From a virus, in IMG/VR virus record IMGVR_UViG_3300025828_000058, positions 1-38,360 of that record: a stretch of DNA of 38,360 bases; one strand, 5' to 3'. Below, piece after piece: positions 6,636 to 15,410 of this stretch; position 1 is the first letter of the stretch, and every line of letters begins with the position of its first letter. A program made the translations under genes and the position numbers. Below the pieces are notes generated by a model. The model did no database searches, was not told the origin of the DNA, and worked only from the letters and a program-made list of their open reading frames with translations.

Positions 6636-9564
6636 CTTTACTAATAATGCCTTCCGTAATTTTATCTATTATAGAATCTTCCGCAGGTTCTTCAGCCTCT
6701 ACATACTGTGCCGCTACAACTGTAGCTCTAGGATTTAAAAATTCTTGTTCTCCTAATAATTTAGCGTATTTTTCAAAATCTAAAACGTTATCAAGATACT
6801 CTTCAGCCCCTAATAATTTAGCTGATTGTTTTATACCACGAATAATTGTACGTTTTCTATCTAACTGACCAAGAAACAAGTTTTGAATACTTCTAGCGAT
6901 AACTGGTTCTTTTTCAGCATCAACTATTTTCTTTTGAAAAGTATTTAATAAATCAGCAATATCTGAAAACGTATTAATGAATTTATCTGCTTTTTGAGTT
7001 CCGAAAATATTTTTAAGCATTTCTTTATTATTATTTACATTTAAAAATTCTTTTAACTTTTCTCCGTTAAAAGCATACATACCTGCTCTTGAATCATAAG
7101 CAGAAGTTGATTCAAAGAATTGTTTTAAAAAGAATTCTTTAGTTTGTTTTTCTATATTTCTAGCTAATCCAGCATCAGCTGTTCTTATTAAATTAATTAC
7201 TCGATTAAAAGACGTAGGATTCTTTTGAAAGAAATCTAAATAATTAGCAGGATCTAATCCCATAATTCCTTCAAATTCTTTTTGAACTTTCTGTAAAGCA
7301 CGATCACTAGCTTTTTTATTAGCTTCTACTAACTGTTTAAATTTTAACGGACTTTTCATTTGCTTTAAAATATTTCTATTTTCACCAGTAAAAAAATTAT
7401 CAACATACTTATTATTTTTTAACCAAGCTTCTGCTTTTTTAGCTATTTCAGTAGGAGACAAGCTCATATCGTTTAAAACATTTTTATAATAATCATCAAT
7501 AATGGATTGTTCAAAAGCTGCCTTTTTCGCAAAGTTAGGAGTTTGATCTAAGATACTTGCCATTTCACCAGAAAAACGAGCATCACTTAATACATGATTA
7601 ATTATATTTCCGTCTGATAATTTAAGTTTACCAGAATTAGATTTTTGAAATAATTGATTCACTACGTTATTATCAAAATCTCTACGAATATTTTTCATAT
7701 TTTCATAAGCATCAAAGATAGCGTCAGCATCGCCTTTTAAATTCTTTTTTAAAGATCGTTTTAAGTCAGTTCTTAAAGCGAAAAGTAATTGTTTAAATTC
7801 TCCTTTTTTAGCATCAGGAACACCTTTTAATGCTGAAGAAAAAGCATCTCCAGATAAAGCATCTATGTATTGAATTAATTGTTGAGTTTCTTGAAGAGTT
7901 AAATTTTTTACTTTTCTTCCGTCTTTAGTAAACTCTAAAAAGTTTTTAAATAAAGTATGTTCATTCGTACCCGGCTCTAACTTATTTAAAAAAGATCTAT
8001 TAGAATCGATTTGTTTTAAAGTTTTTTGAAAAGTAGATAACTTAACTAAATTATCAGTTACTTCAGGTCCATATTTATTTAATATATTAGAAACGGAATC
8101 TTCTATTGTTTTTAACTCACCTTGAATTATTTTATTTTGATCTTGAAATACTTTTTGAACAAATCCGAAATCATCTAATAAATCGGATGCTTGACCCGTT
8201 GTCTTACTTACTAAGTCGTATATTTTAGTAACACTTGCAAAATCAGTAGTGTAAGAATCTAATATTCTTTGCACATCTTTTTCTACACCTTCAGTTAGTC
8301 CTGCTTGTATATCTTTTCCCATTTCACTAACTACCGCTGTACGAGGAGCAACGTCAGTGTCAAATAAAGTTTTTGAGTATGTTTCTAAAGCATCTTGAGA
8401 TTTATTTATTTTATTTTTATATGCTTGATTATACTTAGGTGCTAGTTCAGGTATCTTTGAAATAGTATTTTCTTTTATTATTTGTTCATATCCACCCGTA
8501 GCTTCTCCTAATGTAAGCTGTACTCCTTTACTAGAATCTTTTGTAGTTTCTTGTATTTCTTGATTAATTTTATTTAACTTATCTACGTTAGTTTGACCTG
8601 CAGCTATTGCTGCCGCTGAATCTTCTATTTCTCCTTCTGGTAAAGTTTTCTTTCCTGCTTTACTTAATACCCACCTAAATACTTTATCCCCTAGTTTTGT
8701 TAAAACAGCGGTAGATACACCCGTAATAGCGGCATCAGGAAGTGAATCAATAAATACTTGAACACCTTCTTCAGCAGTAGGTTCTTGACCTGATAATTTA
8801 GCGTTAGTGTACCAAGCTAATAATTGAGCAGATGATTCAACAACACCTGCAGCTATGCCAGCACCAACAGCACCTCCGCCAGCATATGCTGGTATCTCTA
8901 ATAAAATACTTGCAATATCTTTTCCAAAATATCCAATATCTCCTTTAGACATACCTGGCGCATTTACAACTGACCAGTTTCCACCATCAGTTCTATATAA
9001 TAAAAGATCGTCATTAACATTTAAGTTATAACCTAAGTCATCTAATTCTTGTATTCTGTTAATATCTTTAAGCGTTTCTGGTTGTAGTTCGTTAGCGTAT
9101 GCCATTTCAATAGATGAATCAGGATTAAAATATTGAATAACGTTTCCTACATACTCTTTAGTAGTATCTCTAGGCATTTGAGAAGAAGCACCGTACATTA
9201 GATTGTATGCGAAATTAGCTAAATCATCTGTTTCTTCAGCGTTTAAACCTAGTAATTGAAGCGATGTTGATTTAGATGGTTTAAAATCACTAATTGCTTC
9301 ATACTTCTTTTCTTCTGGAAATTCTATATTTGCAAATTCAGTAGAACCTGGTTCAAACGGAAACTTGTATTGTACTTCTTGATCAATTAAGTATCTTTCA
9401 AGTTCTTTATTATAGTTTTCTACTCCTGCTTTCATTTTATCTATATCATAGCCAAGAGTTTCTAATTCTTTAGATTCTTTTACATTTCCAGAAAGACTAT
9501 TAATAATCGTATCTAGTTCTTCATCACTCGAAGAATTAATTTTTTTTAAAATTTCTATTGACAT
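6613..9564 (-). CDS. Large internal virion / DNA-ejection protein candidate
   Basis: At 983 residues, this is the largest protein in the window. It is mostly charged and helical, with one long Gly/Ala-rich hydrophobic segment (about 218-250, including AYAGGGAVGAGIAAG) able to cross or insert into a membrane. The remainder is Lys/Asn/Leu-rich helix to the end. Large helical proteins with a glycine-rich hydrophobic patch, encoded after the tail genes and before lysis, are typical of podovirus ejection proteins that form a conduit through the envelope. No lytic transglycosylase motif is visible. It starts by a TAATG overlap with the 638-aa gene, likely its partner. The assignment rests on size, composition and position, not on a family match. 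Confidence 0.6.
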   Translation of the reverse strand: MSIEILKKINSSSDEELDTIINSLSGNVKESKELETLGYDIDKMKAGVENYNKELERYLIDQEVQYKFPFEPGSTEFANIEFPEEKKYEAISDFKPSKSTSLQLLGLNAEETDDLANFAYNLMYGASSQMPRDTTKEYVGNVIQYFNPDSSIEMAYANELQPETLKDINRIQELDDLGYNLNVNDDLLLYRTDGGNWSVVNAPGMSKGDIGYFGKDIASILLEIPAYAGGGAVGAGIAAGVVESSAQLLAWYTNAKLSGQEPTAEEGVQVFIDSLPDAAITGVSTAVLTKLGDKVFRWVLSKAGKKTLPEGEIEDSAAAIAAGQTNVDKLNKINQEIQETTKDSSKGVQLTLGEATGGYEQIIKENTISKIPELAPKYNQAYKNKINKSQDALETYSKTLFDTDVAPRTAVVSEMGKDIQAGLTEGVEKDVQRILDSYTTDFASVTKIYDLVSKTTGQASDLLDDFGFVQKVFQDQNKIIQGELKTIEDSVSNILNKYGPEVTDNLVKLSTFQKTLKQIDSNRSFLNKLEPGTNEHTLFKNFLEFTKDGRKVKNLTLQETQQLIQYIDALSGDAFSSALKGVPDAKKGEFKQLLFALRTDLKRSLKKNLKGDADAIFDAYENMKNIRRDFDNNVVNQLFQKSNSGKLKLSDGNIINHVLSDARFSGEMASILDQTPNFAKKAAFEQSIIDDYYKNVLNDMSLSPTEIAKKAEAWLKNNKYVDNFFTGENRNILKQMKSPLKFKQLVEANKKASDRALQKVQKEFEGIMGLDPANYLDFFQKNPTSFNRVINLIRTADAGLARNIEKQTKEFFLKQFFESTSAYDSRAGMYAFNGEKLKEFLNVNNNKEMLKNIFGTQKADKFINTFSDIADLLNTFQKKIVDAEKEPVIARSIQNLFLGQLDRKRTIIRGIKQSAKLLGAEEYLDNVLDFEKYAKLLGEQEFLNPRATVVAAQYVEAEEPAEDSIIDKITEGIISKGGEYINP

Positions 9565-11480
9565 TAAAAGTTATAATTGGGGTAAAGTTGCGATAAGATT
9601 GATTCGTTAATATCTAATCCAGGATATTTTTCTGTCCATTTTCTATATTCAGCACTATTCTCATCTAAATTTTGAGTAATAATAGTTCTACGTTTTTTCT
9701 CATCATTTGCGATTGCCAATGCTTGAGCGTCTGTTAAATCTTCCGGATCTTGTGTTAAATTTAAACTTTCTAATAGATTAGTTGCTGCATCAGATTTAGA
9801 TAAGAATATTTTAGCCGGATCTTGATTAAATTGTTTAGCTACATCCATTCCGTTCATTACCATTAATTTAGTAAAGACATTATAATCTCCTTTTTCTTTT
9901 TGGAATCCCCATGTTTTCATTTGATCTTCTGTTACACCGGATTCTTTAAATGCTTGGTTAACTTGACTTTCTACGACAGCTTTTGCATAATTTGCAGCTG
10001 AGTAATACGTTTTACCATTAAATTCAATTCCTTTTGGACTTGCTGAAGTCGGCATTTGATTTAGTTGGAAATTTTTATTAATAAAATCTCTTTCAGCTTG
10101 ATTTTGTAAAATATCGTATTCTTTAAAAGAAAGTAATTGAGATGAACGTAAACCAAATCCAAATGCACCAAGAGGTTTAGAAGCTTTAATAACATTCATA
10201 TCGTTATCAGAAACAGGGTATAGGTTTTTAAGATCATTTAATAATAAATCAAAAACGTTTGCTTCCATATCTTTAAATATAGAATAATCTTTTATATCTC
10301 TTCCGGCTATGTCAGCCATCGCTTCAGCAAGTCGAGGAGATTTAGTACTAACAAATTCAACAACAGGCGAAAGCAATCTATCAGCATTAGTAATACCTTC
10401 AGGACCTCGTTCAATCGAAGAAGCTAATCTTACGTTTTCAGATAACAAATCTTTTTGCTTAGTTAATTCATTTAAATCAATTCCAACAATTCTTTTATCT
10501 TCTTCTTCTATATAAGGATATTTACTTGGGTCAAATGAATCCGCAGGAACCTTTTGAGTAGATAAAGCGAAATCTAAATACTCATCAATCTTTCCGTCTT
10601 TTAATTGAACAGTAGCGTATCCCGGTGTTCCTGCAGAAAAACCTAGTTCAGAAAAATATGGATCATTTTCTTCAATCGTGTATCTTATCTGCTTTGTTTC
10701 ATATTTAGGACCAGTTGTTTTATTTTTTTGTCCATATCGTAATAAGTTTAATAATTTTTGTTGTTCAGCTTCACCTGTTTGAAGTGCAGCATTAGCGACA
10801 CGTGCAAATGGAGAATCAAAAGAAGGTGTTCCTGATTCTTTCGCTAATCTTAAAAAGAATTGAGTTCTAGGATCAGTTAATCTTTCTGTAAAAACATCTC
10901 GTCCCGTATCTTCAGAAAATGCTGTTTGATATAAAGTACCAGCTTGATTACCAGTCATAGGAAGAGCACCTGCAACTTTGCCGGCAGCTTGAAGATTTTC
11001 TAAATCTACGTTAGTTCTCCCTGTAAATAATTCACCAAATCCAGAAGCCACTTCTTTTAAAGTTCCCATAATACCTTTAGTATTAAGACCTAAACTTTTC
11101 TTTAAAGCATCTCCTTGATCTTCAGTTAATCCAGCAATGTTAATAATATTATCAGCAACTGCTAGTTTTTCTTCATAGTCTTGAAATTGTTTTTCAGCGT
11201 CTTTAAATCTTTCTAAATCTTGAAATATAGTTTGACCGCCTGCTTGGCTAGTTGATATATCTTCTTGCTTATCCATTTGAGCAAGAACTTCTTCTGTAGA
11301 TACTCTTTCTTCTGTTCCTGGCGGTGCTTCGTTAGCAGTGTCGTAATTTATAATCGCTTGTTCAAATTTTTCTTGTCCACCGTATTTATCGTAAATACTG
11401 TTTATACCTTCTTGATTATTATCTTTAAAGAAACCTTGAAGAATATTAAAATCTTCTTTTATATCTAAAGCTGCTGCCAT
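9564..11480 (-). CDS. Large virion-associated protein, putative second internal/ejection protein
   Basis: A 638-residue protein, acidic and helix-rich, with no transmembrane segment that I can see. It is unrecognised. The N-terminus (MAAALDIKEDFNILQGFF) is followed by Gln/Glu-rich stretches. The middle has DPRTQFFLRLAKESGTPSF and later NVFDLLLNDLKNLYPVSDN; the end is Asp/Asn-rich. It lies between the S74-tailed 370-aa protein (2 bp away) and the 983-aa candidate ejection protein (1-bp overlap). The three are therefore cotranscribed and probably assemble together in the capsid or tail. The function is inferred from context only. Confidence 0.55.
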   Translation of the reverse strand: MAAALDIKEDFNILQGFFKDNNQEGINSIYDKYGGQEKFEQAIINYDTANEAPPGTEERVSTEEVLAQMDKQEDISTSQAGGQTIFQDLERFKDAEKQFQDYEEKLAVADNIINIAGLTEDQGDALKKSLGLNTKGIMGTLKEVASGFGELFTGRTNVDLENLQAAGKVAGALPMTGNQAGTLYQTAFSEDTGRDVFTERLTDPRTQFFLRLAKESGTPSFDSPFARVANAALQTGEAEQQKLLNLLRYGQKNKTTGPKYETKQIRYTIEENDPYFSELGFSAGTPGYATVQLKDGKIDEYLDFALSTQKVPADSFDPSKYPYIEEEDKRIVGIDLNELTKQKDLLSENVRLASSIERGPEGITNADRLLSPVVEFVSTKSPRLAEAMADIAGRDIKDYSIFKDMEANVFDLLLNDLKNLYPVSDNDMNVIKASKPLGAFGFGLRSSQLLSFKEYDILQNQAERDFINKNFQLNQMPTSASPKGIEFNGKTYYSAANYAKAVVESQVNQAFKESGVTEDQMKTWGFQKEKGDYNVFTKLMVMNGMDVAKQFNQDPAKIFLSKSDAATNLLESLNLTQDPEDLTDAQALAIANDEKKRRTIITQNLDENSAEYRKWTEKYPGLDINESILSQLYPNYNF

Positions 11481-11481
11481 A

Positions 11482-12594
11482 TTAACTCAGCTTTTTAAAG
11501 TCTACATCCACTTTACTGTAATCTACAGCTAAATATCCTTTAACTTCAAACGAAGCTTCTGGTACTTCTTGAGCCATTACTCCTTGATATCTATGAGGAC
11601 TATCTATATAATTAAATTCATAGATATTTATTCCTGACGGAGATTGTCCTACTAGTTCAATATTTTCTTTTAATCTTATATCACTAGGCATACCACCCAT
11701 ACCATAGAACGCTCCAGCGGCGCCTGCAATTTGACCAAATGGTGAAGTTCCACCTATTACCTGACCTACTGTACCAGAACGCTCTTCACCGTAAGAACGA
11801 ATCGGAGCACCTGTAAGAATACTCGATAAAAATCCAAGTTGCCCTCTTTCAAAACCTTGCTGTTCGACAAAGTCACGATAATTTTCTAATAATTTTTGTT
11901 GTTCTACTGCCTGCTGTAATCCACCGAACTGAGTTGCAGCGGCAGCTTCTTGAAGTCCTACTTGACCTAACTGCGCTTGTAACGCAGGAATTGCTTGCGC
12001 AGCTTGCATCTGACCAGTTGCAGCGGCAGCACGATCTTGAGCAAATCTTCCTGCAGCTTCAGAAAACGCTTGAGATTGTAATTGAGCTGTAATATCACCA
12101 GCTTTCTTTGCTGTTTCAGCTTGAAGGACAGCTTCTTGTATTCCCTGTCTTGTTCCACCAAAAGCACCTGATTGAACTGCTTGTGCTCGTTGTCCTTGTG
12201 AAGCTAAAGCTGATTGTTCTTGTAAATTTCTGATAGCAGCATTTGTAACTTGTTGAGTATAAGGATTCATATATTGCTGAGCCATTTGAGGAGTAAACTG
12301 CATTCCTGCAATATCAGCCGCGGCTGATACTCTTTGCTGTGCTTCAGGTATAACTCCTGATGCTCCGAACTGACCTAAATTTGTTTGTGCTTGAGTTATT
12401 GCAGCGTTTTGCAACTGAGTTAAATCTGCAATACGATCTCCTGTGTATGCTTGAAATGGTTGTTGACTTGCAGCATTCGCTCTTGAAAATACAGATTCCT
12501 GTAAATCTTTAAAGTACTGTGGAATTTCATACTGTACTTGACCTTGACTTGGTGCTTGTACTACAGTTGAAGTTGGTTTAAATAAACTTCCCAT
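11482..12594 (-). CDS. Ala/Gln-rich virion protein with C-terminal S74-like chaperone domain
   Basis: A 370-residue protein. Residues about 30-250 are very rich in Ala and Gln and predicted helical (VSAAADIAGMQF, QALQAQLGQVGLQEAAAA-like stretches). The last 68 residues resemble a compact intramolecular chaperone of the peptidase S74 type: SDIRLKENIELVG (S304, K309 as the Ser/Lys dyad), then NIYEFNYID and YQGVMAQEVPE. In tail spikes this domain trimerises the protein and then cleaves itself off. Here it follows a helical body, not a beta-helix fibre. Similar marine phage proteins are placed among tail or internal virion proteins. The neighbours are GNAT and ejection-protein candidates. Whether the short domain still cleaves is unknown. 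Confidence 0.7.
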   Translation of the reverse strand: MGSLFKPTSTVVQAPSQGQVQYEIPQYFKDLQESVFSRANAASQQPFQAYTGDRIADLTQLQNAAITQAQTNLGQFGASGVIPEAQQRVSAAADIAGMQFTPQMAQQYMNPYTQQVTNAAIRNLQEQSALASQGQRAQAVQSGAFGGTRQGIQEAVLQAETAKKAGDITAQLQSQAFSEAAGRFAQDRAAAATGQMQAAQAIPALQAQLGQVGLQEAAAATQFGGLQQAVEQQKLLENYRDFVEQQGFERGQLGFLSSILTGAPIRSYGEERSGTVGQVIGGTSPFGQIAGAAGAFYGMGGMPSDIRLKENIELVGQSPSGINIYEFNYIDSPHRYQGVMAQEVPEASFEVKGYLAVDYSKVDVDFKKLS

Positions 12595-13037
12595 TATAAA
12601 TTATCTCCGTATGTGCCGCCTAGATATTCGAAGTTTTGTCTCATTAACCATTGATGTTTTCTATCGATATCGTGTCCTTGTGTCATTTCAAGTATTAAAG
12701 GCATTTTCGTTAGTTTAACGTATTCTTTAACATATTCTAGCAATTTTTTTGCTATTCTACTATTCCTTTTTTTATTATCTACGTAGAGCCAATTCACTCG
12801 ATAAAACTTCTTATCTGTGTACCACATATCCCCTAATACTAAAGATATCGTTCCTATAATTTTACCTTCTTTTTCAGCCACGATAACGAAATGATTATAA
12901 ATAATATCATGTATATAAGCATCTCCCTTTCCTGTATTAGGTTTTCCTAAGTTTAAAGGCGATTCTTTTAGCCAATTAAGAAGTAAGTTTCTAATTGGTC
13001 GTACATCGTCTAAAGTCGCTTTGCGATAGTTAATCAA
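12594..13037 (-). CDS. GNAT-family N-acetyltransferase
   Basis: A 147-residue protein with the GNAT fold. The N-terminus is YRKATLDDVRPIRNLLLNWL. Strands beta2-beta4 include FVIVAEKEGKIIGTISLVLG. Motif A, the acetyl-CoA pyrophosphate site, is at VNWLYVDNKKRNSRIAKKLL, and the C-terminal part has HQWLMRQNFEYLGG. The usual R/Q-x-x-G-x-G/A loop appears as RNSRIA, so the central glycine is replaced by Arg. Activity could still be retained, since many family members tolerate changes there. Phages carry GNATs among structural genes, where they could modify virion or host proteins. The substrate is unknown. It starts 8 bp inside the end of the preceding gene and its stop abuts the next start. Confidence 0.85.
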   Translation of the reverse strand: MINYRKATLDDVRPIRNLLLNWLKESPLNLGKPNTGKGDAYIHDIIYNHFVIVAEKEGKIIGTISLVLGDMWYTDKKFYRVNWLYVDNKKRNSRIAKKLLEYVKEYVKLTKMPLILEMTQGHDIDRKHQWLMRQNFEYLGGTYGDNL

Positions 13038-13281
13038 GTAATCCTTTCGATTTTAAAGCGTCTATTAGTGTTCCTAAAATATTAGCTACATCTGATAATG
13101 TAGCAGTGGATGCATCTAGATTCTTGGTTGTCGTAACATTACTCGTAGTAAAACCCGTACCAGCGGGCTGAGTTATTTCTAATAAATACTGTTCTAAGTC
13201 AGTAACCGCTCGATTATATATCTCGTTTATATCGTCTTTATTTCGACTTAAAGGAATCGTAGGAGGTCTTTTAAATGTCAT
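13030..13281 (-). CDS. Small conserved tail-region protein
   Basis: An 83-residue protein, MTFKRPPTIPLSRNKDDINE at the start. It is predicted helical at both ends around a Thr/Ser-rich middle (FTTSNVTTTKNLDASTAT). I recall similar short proteins next to the tail hub gene in marine phages, without a known role. It overlaps the hub stop by one base and the GNAT start by 8 bp, so translation is coupled. The size and place would fit a tail assembly or completion factor, which is inference. Confidence 0.6.
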   Translation of the reverse strand: MTFKRPPTIPLSRNKDDINEIYNRAVTDLEQYLLEITQPAGTGFTTSNVTTTKNLDASTATLSDVANILGTLIDALKSKGLLD

Positions 13282-15140
13282 TATCGTTTACCATCGGGTC
13301 GAGCATCAACACGTAAAGTTCCAAATCTCCAATTATCATCTACACTAGAATCACTTAATATTTTTACTGCGATTTGCCTTCCTCTCGCTCTCGTATTTAC
13401 ATCTCTCGTACTAGAAGTAATATCAATTACTCCTGATTCCGTTTGAGTATCAGCAGGAAATTCTCTTGATAATAAATTCATTTTAACTGTTCCTTGTAAG
13501 TTTTTAAAATCAGGAATATATCCTCGAATAAACATGAATTGATCTCCGTCTGCAATATCTACATCTCCACTAGTAAGATATGATTCCATAATCGCACCAT
13601 TTTTAGTTGTCCCTGTTTCGTGTTCATAAATAAAACTACGACCAGGGGATACTCCGTTTAATGTTTGAGTAGTCGCTTCTGTAGAATTATTGTAATACTC
13701 CGTAGCTTGTGGAACGCTAAATACTCCCTGATCTATCCAAGTACTACGATTCATAGTTCCGATATACCATACATTTTCTTGATAATTATAAATAACATAT
13801 CGATCTATTTGACTTGAATTCGCTGAACAATAAAACCAGATAACTTCATTAAATTCATTATTCTCACCCGCATAAATTTGAGGATTTTGAGATGTATTAA
13901 TATTATTAAATACATAAGATTTAACACTACAAGGAAGTTCTTGAATTGAACCTCGATAGACCATAAATCGACCTTCCGACATCCAATAGGCTGTATCATT
14001 AACAACTACTGTAGAATTCATACCCACAGCTCCACAATCTGTTCCTAATAATCGAAAGCCAAAAGTAAAGGGAGGACCGATAAACTGCATACTATGAAGT
14101 CCTAAGTCAGTCCATACTAAGATTTCGTTTCTTGTTTTCTTTGCAGATACAATTTTACTACCTTCACCTAATCTTTGAGAGCCCGCTGTATTTGTTGTTG
14201 TAGGAGTCCATTGTGTAAAATTTTCTTGATCTGACCAGCGAATAAACATCGTGTCTTGAGTACTCGGAGTTCCTATCGTTAATTCCGTTCCAAAACAAAT
14301 TAAATGACGATCAGGAGTAGAAACTAACCCTGTAATAGAAGCGGTAGGAGCATTACTAACTTGAGTCATTCGATTATTGTCTAATCCTGCGGAAGTATCC
14401 CAAACGTAAGTTCCACCGTTCTTTTTCCAACCGTATAAATCTTCACCCGCATTATCGAAACTCCACATTCCCATATCGAGAGTAACGTTAGAAACGGAAC
14501 GAGCAGTTCCCCAACCTTCCGATCCGTAAGTATAAGTTCCCCAACCGTATCCTACTGTTTGAACGTCAGGTTCTACTGTTTCTTCAAATTCCGCATCTCC
14601 ACTTCCTGTCGTTGTAATACCCGCACCTGATTCCGCAGACGGCATTTCAATATAAAAAGCATCTCCGTTAGCAACACCTTGAACTTCAAATTCACCCGTT
14701 TCAAAATCAGAAACAGTATAGGAAGTACTTGCTGTTAGTCCTGATATATTATCAAAGATAACAAAATCACCAGCGCCAGCACCGTGACTATTAATATTAA
14801 CTGTAACATTTGAACTACCATTCGTAGATGTAAATAAACTTGTTAAAGACGTATTAGATTGACGTATCGGGGTAATATCGTAAAGATTTCCACCGTTAAA
14901 TATGTAAACTTTTTTATTTGTGCCAAGTCCGATATATCGACTTCCGTCTAAATCGAACCATGCTTTAATTCCTCGAACAGCTCCGACCATCGCTGAACTT
15001 GCGATACGAAGCCAACCTCCTATCTTTTGAGGAAGTCCGAATCGAAAACGAACTTTATCACAATCTACCCAAGTTCCTTCCGCACCATATTCCGTGTTTT
15101 CTTTATCGATTCCAGGTCTAAATTGAACTTTATTCAGCAT
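13281..15140 (-). CDS. Putative tail hub/nozzle protein (P22 gp10-like beta-propeller candidate)
   Basis: A 619-residue beta-rich protein. The N-terminus FRPGIDKENTEYGAEGTW and DKVRFRFGLPQKIGGW belongs to a family widespread in marine and podovirus-like phages. Repeated strand motifs with Trp, Gly and Tyr follow, such as IKAWFDLDGSRYIGLGTN, DRHLICFGTELTIG, EILVWTDLGLHSMQFIG and VWYIGTMNRSTWIDQG. This pattern is compatible with a beta-propeller like P22 gp10, which lies at the tail hub and seals the packaged DNA. The P22 protein is shorter (about 470 aa). The position between connector/fibre genes and the ejection-protein genes fits. The exact homology needs a profile search. Confidence 0.65.
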   Translation of the reverse strand: MLNKVQFRPGIDKENTEYGAEGTWVDCDKVRFRFGLPQKIGGWLRIASSAMVGAVRGIKAWFDLDGSRYIGLGTNKKVYIFNGGNLYDITPIRQSNTSLTSLFTSTNGSSNVTVNINSHGAGAGDFVIFDNISGLTASTSYTVSDFETGEFEVQGVANGDAFYIEMPSAESGAGITTTGSGDAEFEETVEPDVQTVGYGWGTYTYGSEGWGTARSVSNVTLDMGMWSFDNAGEDLYGWKKNGGTYVWDTSAGLDNNRMTQVSNAPTASITGLVSTPDRHLICFGTELTIGTPSTQDTMFIRWSDQENFTQWTPTTTNTAGSQRLGEGSKIVSAKKTRNEILVWTDLGLHSMQFIGPPFTFGFRLLGTDCGAVGMNSTVVVNDTAYWMSEGRFMVYRGSIQELPCSVKSYVFNNINTSQNPQIYAGENNEFNEVIWFYCSANSSQIDRYVIYNYQENVWYIGTMNRSTWIDQGVFSVPQATEYYNNSTEATTQTLNGVSPGRSFIYEHETGTTKNGAIMESYLTSGDVDIADGDQFMFIRGYIPDFKNLQGTVKMNLLSREFPADTQTESGVIDITSSTRDVNTRARGRQIAVKILSDSSVDDNWRFGTLRVDARPDGKR

Positions 15141-15408
15141 CTTTCTTATTTAATAATTTAGCGGTTGTTACTAAATTAGCTTTCACCATTTCATTTCGAA
15201 AGCTTTCAATAGCGGCCCCTGCTTGATTTGTTTGTCGAGAATTTTCAATCATAAGTAAAGGCATCATCGCCATCGCACAACCGTATTCATCTAATTCTTC
15301 ACCCGTTTGAGGATGCGTTCCTCTTATTTGAATAAACCAAGCACAGTCAAACTTTTTACAAGGTTTAAAGTTATTAAGAGGACAGTTATCTTTAACTTCA
15401 ATTTTCAA
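15130..15408 (-). CDS. Small four-cysteine conserved phage protein
   Basis: A 92-residue protein with a conserved N-terminal cysteine cluster: C9, C17, C22 (CPLNNFKPCKKFDCAWF) and C44 (EYGCAMAMMPLL). The spacing could bind a metal ion or form an Fe-S site. A helical C-terminal half follows (GAAIESFRNEMVKANLVTTA). I recall close relatives as hypothetical proteins in marine podo- and myophages near tail genes. It overlaps the hub gene by 11 bp and follows the collar fibre by 2 bp. The function is unknown. Confidence 0.7.
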   Translation of the reverse strand: MKIEVKDNCPLNNFKPCKKFDCAWFIQIRGTHPQTGEELDEYGCAMAMMPLLMIENSRQTNQAGAAIESFRNEMVKANLVTTAKLLNKKDAE

Positions 15409-15410
15409 TG

